This document shows positions 56,181-64,000 of a DNA stretch of 64,000 nt, piece after piece. The stretch's first letter is position 1; the number at the start of each line of letters is the position of its first letter. The notes under the pieces were generated by a model. The model had not been told where the DNA came from. It ran no database searches and was given only the letters and a program-made list of their open reading frames with translations. Source of the stretch: Sipunculus nudus. Lineage: Eukaryota > Annelida > Sipuncula > Golfingiida > Sipunculidae. The translations under genes were made by a program, and so were the position numbers. The stretch spans positions 14,279,501-14,343,500 of the forward strand of contig CM049308.1 of the NCBI GenBank assembly GCA_026874595.1, read 5' to 3'.

Positions 56181-58099
56181 CTGGAATAAAGAGCAACTAT
56201 AAATGTTGTTATCAGTGGCTGGAAGTCTTCATTTGAGCATCCAGATAGAGAAGAGATTTACCAAAATGATATCATGTATGTATCATGTATGTATCAATTT
56301 ACTTTTTTCTTTTAAAGCTCACATAGGGAGACATAAATTCTCTGGTTTTATTGGTAACAATCTAGGTTATATATGTTAAAATGTAAAACTTAAGAACATA
56401 CGACTGAACTGAGTGCAAAGAAATGTCGCCAGAAATCTCTGTAAAGGAACAGACTATAGGAAGTATCAGCCTTAATGAATTTAACAGATAGTATAACTGA
56501 CATTGCCAATATGATCTAGGTTTCATTGACTTTTCATCATTCATCTTACAGTTGAGTGATGTTATTCCACATTTAATTAACAATAATTTATCTTCCTTTG
56601 TTAAGTGTTTAACTTTTTAATAAGTGTTTTCAATAAGTTATCTTCCTTTGTTAAGTGTTTAACTTTATAATAAGTGTTTTTAATAAGTGTTATTTCTTTG
56701 TAAAAAAATATATATTATAAATTATATTTATAACAGGGCATTTGATAATGTTTTCATTATCATTTACAGTAATATCACTTCTGTATGTCATCGCTGTCTT
56801 GTTTTATTTCACTGAAACCCATAATCTGTGAAAGAGATGTTGTACAGACAGTATCTGGGAGTACCTTCTAAGAATACAGTATGAGACAGCAATTATGGAT
56901 GGCTGTGTTTATTGGTCACTCTAATACATGGCTATGAATTTTAATGTGTTTCAAACATCCGTTTAAGGTAAATCAAAAATGTTTAAAATATATAAAAATA
57001 TGAGATGAGGTTCCAAATGCTTGAAAATATAAGAAATTATAGGAAAATATATGGAGCCAGTGGAGCACCACCTGTAAAATATCTAGTTTTTATGTCATGT
57101 TTGTTTCTACGTATAAGCTACTGATGTGGGTAACATCTGTGTTCACCTTTCAAATAGAATGGAAAATGAAAAATGCCTTTCCGTGCACATTTTTGCCTGT
57201 TTCAGACAGGCAGAATGGCCATATTTCAAGACCTGCAGGATTGATTTTGAAACTGACATTTTCCATGATTTCTGGAATTCAAAGACAGGTACTGTATTTG
57301 TGCATGTACAAGACAAGTACTTTAATCCTTAAAATATTTGGCCAAATGACTTCAGGGATGCCATGGATAATTTATGGCAATGATCATTACTACGTGTGAA
57401 CCCAGTTAGAATATTGTTTTGAAATGGGAGCATTTCCATGACTTTTCAGCTAGTCAAGGACATACATGTGCCCCAATAAAATAATAAGGATACTAAAAGT
57501 CATTTAAAACCATCTCTCTCAACAGGTAGTACTTGTACAATAAACAGAACATACATACACTAACCTAGTAAAAAAGATATTGCTGCTACTTTGTTTTTAT
57601 ACTTGGCCTGGTAGAGTAGCAGCCTTCCCCAGAAGTTATCTTTGGCCTTCTCCTCCAGTTGTTCAATATCTAACCCTCGCATACTGCTGTAGGCAAACCC
57701 TCCGAGGTTCACCCAGAACAGAAACTGAACAATCCCAAAAATTGTCAACATCCTATAATAAGGGTCATTTTTAAACTGGAACAATAGTGTATCTCTGGTC
57801 ACATTTCCATCAACTTCAAATGGCAGTTTTCTGGCACCAGCTTGCTGTCTAAATGCTGAAGATTTTGAAAAATTCCGCACTTGGCTCCAGTTTTTGCAGT
57901 TCTGTATTAGAATGGACAACCTTGGGATGACACTTGGTAATGGAAGTCCTAACCTTTGTGGCAGATGTTTTTGGGACTGACATGATAGTTTTATGAATGC
58001 TCTGTAAGATGACACGTAATTTTTAGCGTTTCTTGAGATCTGATGAAGGATGCTGGGTTTTCTGAACCCCTGAAGCATCAGGCCTCCCATGATGGACAT
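55882..58099 (-). CDS. TMEM223: TMEM223, mitochondrial transmembrane protein 223 (two coding exons)
   Basis: The human protein is a mitochondrial ribosome-associated inner-membrane factor in early cytochrome c oxidase (COX1) biogenesis; the same role is inferred here. Join 58099-57565 and 56180-55882: 834 nt, 277 residues, against about 202 in human; the excess is a long N-terminal leader. Residues 1-100 are rich in R, K, S and Q with almost no acids, a mitochondrial import leader. DTLLFQFKND (103-112) opens the conserved part. TM1 is about 117-140 (MLTIFGIVQFLFWVNLGGFA) and TM2 about 170-190 (VAAISFLLAYGMLLFAWIY, created across the splice). The C-terminal soluble domain contains LLLRGGDRVKVETYTHF, FIVPLNHISV, WFYYQLDRRTGKF and LFDYVVG, matching the family. 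The splice is CTAG|GTTAGT to ATTCCAG|C in phase 1. Start: ATG at 58099; ATG at 58090, three codons on, is possible. Convergent with ISCA2. Confidence 0.92.
56181..57564 (-). other. TMEM223 intron
   Basis: 1384 bp, GT-AG. Contains a local duplication at 56585-56690 (TTATCTTCCTTTGTTAAGTG twice, 50 bp apart) and an AGTGGAGCACCACCTGTA word at 57059. No other coding sequence seen. Confidence 0.8.
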
Positions 58100-58119
58100 C
58101 TTGATCTTTATCTTGTGAT
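57565..58119 (-). CDS. TMEM223: TMEM223 first coding exon (with 20 nt of 5' UTR)
   Basis: Exon begins after a CTTTTTTCCAG acceptor at 58119, so a non-coding exon must lie upstream (to the right). The open frame continues above the acceptor (to 58288), but that part reads as intron. Encodes the import leader, TM1 and most of TM2. Confidence 0.9.
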
Positions 58120-58289
58120 CTGGAAAAAAGGAAAATAAATAAATATACATATACACACACACAGAATTCAAATATATGATAGCAGCATATAGTAAGAATA
58201 CCATTAGGCCCCTATCCATGTACAAAGAAAATGCAGTGCATGCTGGAATAAACAACTGCTTGCAAATTGACACTGCAAGTAAATACAAT

Positions 58290-58997
58290 TAAAAATTCAA
58301 TAATTAGCCCCATTTTCTAAGAAATTCATTTAGAAATTTCAGAACTGAACAGATTAAATCCTTTTTTATGTACATGCTGTGAAAATTAATGAACTTACAG
58401 GAAAAAATTTTGCCATAGTCTAAGTTGGGCAAAATTTAAGGTACTGATTTTATATATTATGCTAATAACTTTAAACATTTTACAAGATCCTGATCTTATT
58501 TCGGGTATACAATTAAATTTTGATTAAATAAAAGTTATGTCCTTGGGAAAAAGTTTCTAGCTACAACATTTATTCTGTTAAGTGAGTAAATTTTATATCT
58601 TTCCTTAATTTTCACCAGGTACTTTATGTTTGGGCCTATAACTTTTATAAATTACCCAAAATTGAGCTTATTTCCAGCATGTACATAGGAATTACATGCA
58701 GAAATAGTAATGCCACATATGAATGAAACAACACCAGTGGTTTTCATAGCGGGCAGTCCTGAAGTGTACCAATAGATTTTTAATGGAAAATGGAGATTTT
58801 TCCTTAATATCTTGAAAGAACAAAATTAAAGTGCCCCAATTTTCAGTTTAGTAGCTCTTGGGGACATTTAACAGTACTACTGAAAATCAGAATCATAGGT
58901 CAAATAGTTTCAAAATATGCCAGTTAAACAGACAGACAGACAGCTCACAAAGAACCATAGCTATAGCTCAGTTGACTTATAGTTAACTGAGCTAATG
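58290..58997 (-). mobile_element. AGCTCAGCTGA-family element, copy E6 (5' part)
   Basis: In minus sense it starts near 58997 with TTAGCTCAGTTAACTATAAG, TCAACTGAGCTATAG, a GTCTGTCTGTCTG tract, and one ~690-bp body unit (TTAAATGTCCCCAAGAGCTA, GACTGCCCGCTATGAAAACC, TTAAATTTTGCCCAACTTAG, TTAATTTTCACAGCATGTAC). More diverged than E2/E3. In the presumed 5' UTR intron of TMEM223. Confidence 0.75.
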
Positions 58998-58999
58998 AG

Positions 59000-61900
59000 A
59001 TACGGTAGAATCTTTGAAATTTGCATTCCTTGGAATGCAAGCCTCCGCCAAGTGGCGTATGCTTCCATAACCATGTTTGGCCTATATTCCCAGGTTCATT
59101 CATGCATAAGTGACTATAGATACATTTATGTTTATTCCTTGATGACATTCCTATATACAGATCATGTGCTGGATCCACACCAAAATCTTAACAATACTTC
59201 ATCGAGATTCTGATATGATTGTGTGAGTTATGTTGTGCACAAGGGCTGATAATGATACTACAGTTTGGGTGTGGGGCTGTGGCAATCTGAACTCCTCCAA
59301 CTACTCCTCCAAGTCTCTTGGGCAGGCTTGTGGCCTGACTGACCCTCTGCTTGGCTTGGTGGCATCTTCGTCTTAAAGGCTCAATCAAAATTCATGCCTA
59401 AGGAGTGCCCAGGGCAAAGACCTCAGTGTTAGGATAATGGTGATTATAACTATAAATTCTTGTTACTCTTCACTTTAGCATAGTGTACAGGTTCATTGAG
59501 TACAATCATGTAAGTCGAATCCTTTACCCCCTACAGTGCAGATAACCTTTTCCTGGACACTGGCTGGTCACCCTGTGATGACCATCACAGGGGTCCCATT
59601 TGAGTGATGGTCAGTGTTCAGGAATGTTTAACATTGCTCCTCCTCTGAGCAACTTAATCCAGAGGTTGTCAGTTTCACCTATCAACCAGATTTGTCATTT
59701 TATATAAGACTTTAAGTAAGTTATTATGTTAATATATTTAGATGATATGGATGGTCAGGACTTTTCTTAGTTCTAAAAGGACAGTATTTTTAATGCTGGT
59801 TTAAGGTCAGTATTATAATATTCACTAAGTTAATTCAAGTATCTGGTTGGTTAGTCAGGTTTAAGGGCTTTACAGGCCCCTGACAAGTGGGCAGAGAGGT
59901 ACTTTTAGGCATCGCAGGACTCTGTCAATCTTCAATACATATGTTGGAAACATATTTTATATGGATGTTTATATAAAATCTGGGTAAAGCTAATTCCCCT
60001 GTTTCCCTGGATGTCCTAGGAACGTTACTCAGATCCTACTGACGGGAGCGCTAGGAGGGCTCTTACATCTTTAGTCAGTCAGTTGTGCACACACACACAC
60101 ACACATACAGACAGGTGGATGAATGTACACCCTCCTGACACAGGCATTTAACATTCATTAATACAGAAAAACTGAATGGTTTTATTCAGGGTCCCCAAAA
60201 TTTTAATTTTTTAATTATTATAACAATGTTCAGCAAAGACATAGTTTTAATATTCATAATAAAAATAAATGAAAACAAATTATGATGTAACTGTTTAGGT
60301 TTGATATCTTATTATATTTGTGCCTAAAAGGTTCTAATAAGTTTCATTTTTTATCCTGAAGGCAATTAAAATGCATATTAAATATAATAATTTAAATAAT
60401 CCTAATAGGTTGTGAAAATATAACTTGGTGCTCATATTGGAAACCTGATTTATTAATTAAAGGTGCATTTTCATATACACTTTCATTGTGTAATTGGAAT
60501 ATTATTTGTAATTTTTTTTCACAAAATAAAAGTTTGACTATAAGGACATAGAATAAACAATTTCTGATGTCAATACCAGCATTTGCTGAAATATATTTGA
60601 TAAACAAACTATATTTTCTCCATTACTTGTGTTGGTTATGGCAATATTATTTTTTTCTAATACTGTATATACAGGGTGAAGAATGATTGTTTCATTTATT
60701 ACATTAGCATTTACAAGTTAAGAATTTAAAACAAATGACCAATACACCACAGTTGAAGTAATTATGACTGAGATATGACAGCTCTCTGTGTGAACCCGTG
60801 ACCTCTGCACACTGAGCAGTGACAGATAGGGACAGGCCCCCTTATTAGCAGGCAGTCTGCCAGACCAGCCCTGCTGCTGGCCAGTGGTCACAGTCTTTCC
60901 TGGAATCATGGGTCCTAATTAGCACCATCACATTAATTAAAATTAAATAACTCTGGAACTGGTGGTAATATTTCCTTAATTAAAAAAACTATTATGATTC
61001 TGAAATAAAAAAAATGTCCAATAATATTTAATGAATTTTTTTAATGATATACCTTTATTTGATGTGAGTGAGCTGAATGTGATCTGCGAGTTTTATGTCA
61101 CCACTGTCCCAGTGGCAGTGTCCATGTAAGCGTGACCTCGACAAGGTGAGGGGTGCTGGTTCCAAAAGAAAATAAAAATTTATCAAATTATAACTAGAAG
61201 AGTAGTGAGTATGTAAAAAGTAAAATAAATTTTATGAATATAACACATTGTCATATAAAACAACAGCCAGCACAGCTTCATCTCTTACCAGTTAGGTAAA
61301 CATTTCAACTTCTGCCTGACACATGGAGGCAGCCATACTAAGAATTCCCGGAAAATTTATCCATAATAATTAATTATTTCCCTTATATTTTCTCTTAATT
61401 CAATACTGCTGATGAGAGGTATCTAAATCTGACGAATGTTAGCAGAATTATATTTTTATAAGGAAAAAGTCACTAAATAGAATTTATTTTAGTAATAATT
61501 ATTATCCATAATTTTCTGACAGCAGACGATAGTAAAACTTGAAAGTATTTCGTGAATTAACGGGGAACAATCTGAAGCCTCAAGTTGTGGTTGTGGCAAC
61601 TTGTTGGCGAGGTATGACATAAAATTAACAAATCCATACACATATTTTTAAAAACTTGTTTTAACCCTTTGTATATTTTTTTACAATGAAATCTTATACA
61701 CGATTTGTTCCTTCTATGCTGGCAGGCCCGAGGGACCAATAGCTAAAATTATATCATGTTTACAATGATGGACCCATATTAATGCTTACTTTAAATTATC
61801 CAAAGTGCCTCGCAGCTTAATTAAAAAAATATGACGAGCATCACTTTAGTTTTTATTATAAATTACAACTGCAATTAATTATTAAAATAAAATAATAAAT

Positions 61901-62280
61901 TAAATGCATAAGTAAACATACTTTTTTCTCATTTAGGAAAATTAAATCAACTGAAAAAAATGTTATGATACAAAAGTATAAAATGTAAATATTTATAAAC
62001 ATTTTTATGCGGGTAATGGGCTAATGGGAAATTGCTTTACCTGACTAATCAGAGGTCAAATATTTGGACTCCCAAAATTTCCACAAATTCTCCAATTATG
62101 GGTATATTTATGTATTTTGGCAATGTCAAGGCCACGCCATCTTTCGATCTGCCCACTTTCCTGGGTTAGCCGAACGGTTTGGCACAACTGACCCCAGCAG
62201 TCAAGGGGAAAATGGGGGACATTCACCAGAAATACCAGAAACTTGCCGCTGAATATTCAAAAGTATGCGCAGTATTTTAA
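59000..62280. other. Presumed 5' intron / upstream region of TMEM223
   Basis: AT-rich, with an AC microsatellite at 60090-60108. The minus strand at 61336-61325 reads ATGGCTGCCTCC, identical to the word at the ISCA2 start codon, a possible YY1-type site. No coding exon recognised. Confidence 0.4.
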
Positions 62281-62307
62281 AACATCTCTTTCTTCTTTCC
62301 CACTCAC

Positions 62308-62400
62308 CATAATGTCTTCTTACCGCGCTCGATCAGTCGTTGCAGTTTGTTTATGAATCACGCCCCTCTTATGACAGCTGTAGTGCACTGATGCCTTGTG
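62308..62400 (-). other. Possible non-coding first exon of TMEM223
   Basis: The minus strand reads AACGACTGATCGAGCGCGG, then TAAGAAGACATTATG and GTGAGTGGG, a near-consensus donor at 62307. The local sequence is CpG-richer than its surroundings. Splicing to 58119 would place ATG|ATCACAAGATAA, a four-codon upstream frame, before the TMEM223 start. The upper limit (62400) is arbitrary. Inferred only from the donor and the need for an upstream exon. Confidence 0.3.
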
Positions 62401-62419
62401 ATGGCACCATCAGTACTGG

Positions 62420-63460
62420 TAACGGATGTGATTGTATTTATAAATTTTTTATGAGTTCAATGATTGTTCCGTATTATGTTATTGGACGACTATAGAATAA
62501 ATATAATGTGCTATAGATGTGATAATGATCTGTATAAAGGGTGGACAATCACAAACATAAGAAGAAGACCCCCCCCCCCCCCCCGCAAGTAAATAAGTAA
62601 ACACTAAGGATATAGAGTCTACCTGTCATGAAAGGGAATACAAAACTGTTATATTTCACTATAGAATATATCTAGCCTACTTAGTAAGCCTCCCAGCGAG
62701 GCTCACGAGCACTCTATTGAAAATATTGGTGTGCGAGCGAGGACACAGATATTTAGATAAATCAGATAATAAGCTTAAAATAAACAAATGTGGGTCTTTA
62801 CTGGGTGTGTGAACCATTTCTAATAAATGAAAACAAGAAAATTTGCAGGTGGCTACCAGCTCCGCTTGGAACCATTGTTATGCTTGCACTTTCTGTTTTA
62901 TTCACTAGATGGCACTATTTTAGGGACCAGGCAGTAAATGTTATGCTTGGAATTAAGTTGGATTTCCATGATGAATGAGACTGAAACCAAACAGTCAATC
63001 AGAAGAAGGAATTTGAAAACTGGCTTCTCCCTGTGTCCTTGATCCTAAAGCAACATGTCATGTTTGGTTAGAAACCTGCGAGCATCGCTTCTTACCTTTG
63101 AACCTGGATTATATATTTCATTTTCTTATTTGAGCAAGAAAACAAGTAAGGAGTCGCAGTTAAGGGTATGTTAGCGATATTATGTTTGGTAATTTGGCCA
63201 AAGGAAGGATATTTAGTAATATCAGACAGGGCACCACAAGAATTCATGCAATGCTTTCCGTCTCTGTATTATAGAGACGGACACTCTGTCTAGAATATAT
63301 CCTATTATGACCTGAATAATATTATTCAACATTTTAAACACTTATTAATCTGGAGTTGAAATGTAGGCTGGATTTTAAAGTCAAGCCAGTCTGATGACCA
63401 TACACAGCCCTCTACAGGCACTGGGTGCATTACTGGTCAAGCCTGCATGCAGAAGTCTGT
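62420..63460. other. Right flank; no gene recognised
   Basis: C homopolymer at 62571-62584, then ordinary AT-rich DNA; a short TA run at 63468-63480. Nothing with family resemblance on either strand. Confidence 0.45.
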
Positions 63461-63502
63461 GTCTTTATATATATATATATAGTAAAGGTGTAGGTAGCAT
63501 TT

Positions 63503-64000
63503 ATAGCTCAGCTGCCAATAAGTCATCTGAGCTATAGTTGTGGTCCATTGTCCGTTGTCTGTCCATGCGTACATCCATCTGTCTGTCCGTCTGTAGATGT
63601 GGCACGTTTTGAAACCATAAGACCTAGGAATCCATAATTAGGCATACTGTTACGTGTCCCCTAGATCTCCTACCAAGCCGAAAAACTAGGTCTTTGCGAC
63701 TTCGTTCCTTTGAGATATTAGGGAAAAACCTCAATTTTTTATTAAAAATCTATTTCACACTACAGGACTGCCTAATATCAAAACACTCATCTGTTTTTCC
63801 TCAAATTTACCATAAATATTCCTCTATATAGTTCCTATATACATGCCAGAAATTAGATCTGTATTATATAATTTAAAAAAGTTATGGGCCAAAACATAAT
63901 GCATTTAGTAAAAATCAGGAAAAATATTTGATCACTTAACACAAAACTTGTTAAAGCTAAGGACTTTTTTTCAGTAATATAACTTTATTTAATCAAAATT
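63503..64000 (+). mobile_element. AGCTCAGCTGA-family element, copy E7, cut by the window edge
   Basis: 5' end TTATAGCTCAGCTGCCAATA, AGTCATCTGAGCTATAG, then a GTCTGTCCGTCTG tract and a body unit very close to E2/E3 (GATGTGGCACGTTTTGAAAC, CTCCTACCAAGCCGAAAA, TTCCTTTGAGATATTAGGG, GGACTGCCTAATATCAAAAC). Continues past 64000. Confidence 0.85.

Noticed and set aside
58120-58288. Upstream extension of the TMEM223 open frame
   Set aside because: It lies above a strong TTTTTTCCAG acceptor and has low-complexity, intron-like sequence; the leader from 58099 is sufficient.

Overview
This is a eukaryotic, AT-rich, intron- and repeat-dominated window, most likely from a lophotrochozoan and probably a bivalve mollusc. 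The evidence is long introns with GT-AG boundaries, three recognisable animal genes split into exons, and several dispersed repeat families of a style known from bivalves: stem-loop termini, a short TCCG-type tract, a tandemly repeated core, and inverted subterminal tags. The species cannot be named from sequence alone. Less than 3% of the window codes for recognisable protein.

Genes. (1) 6874-7604, minus: the first two coding exons of a novel-type protein kinase C of the epsilon class (N-terminal C2 domain); the rest of the gene must lie left of the window. (2) 32649-47799, plus: a complete four-exon ISCA2 gene (155 residues, mitochondrial iron-sulfur assembly) spread over 15 kb. (3) 55882-58119, minus: TMEM223 (277 residues in two coding exons), a mitochondrial inner-membrane protein linked to cytochrome oxidase biogenesis; a non-coding 5' exon may lie at 62.3 kb. 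ISCA2 and TMEM223 are convergent, with about 8 kb of repeats between their stop codons.

Layout. 1-6.9 kb is PKC intron with microsatellites, a small MITE and tRNA-like SINE pieces. 7.6-10.5 kb is the upstream flank. 10.56-11.17 kb is a TTAA-flanked MITE. 12.1-14.07 kb holds two adjoining tandem arrays, the second with twelve copies of a ~101.5-bp unit. 15.5-19.95 kb is bounded by ~700-bp inverted arms around a decayed L2/CR1-like LINE 3' end. 20.2-21.6 kb holds degenerate repeats. 24.2-26.2 kb is a 2-kb imperfect palindrome (foldback) carrying a SINE-like dimer in one arm only. 30.5-31.0 kb is a second LINE reverse-transcriptase relic. ISCA2 introns hold a ten-copy 180-bp array inside a Helitron-like element, a nest of AGCTCAGCTGA-ended elements, and a TA-flanked MITE. 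50.9-54.5 kb is packed with tandem repeats containing the palindrome core GGTGGCGCCACC.

No operon-like or defence-like system is present. The notable content is the architecture of the repeats: several families unrelated in sequence but built to one plan, nested insertions that can be unpicked, and higher-order structure in two satellite arrays.
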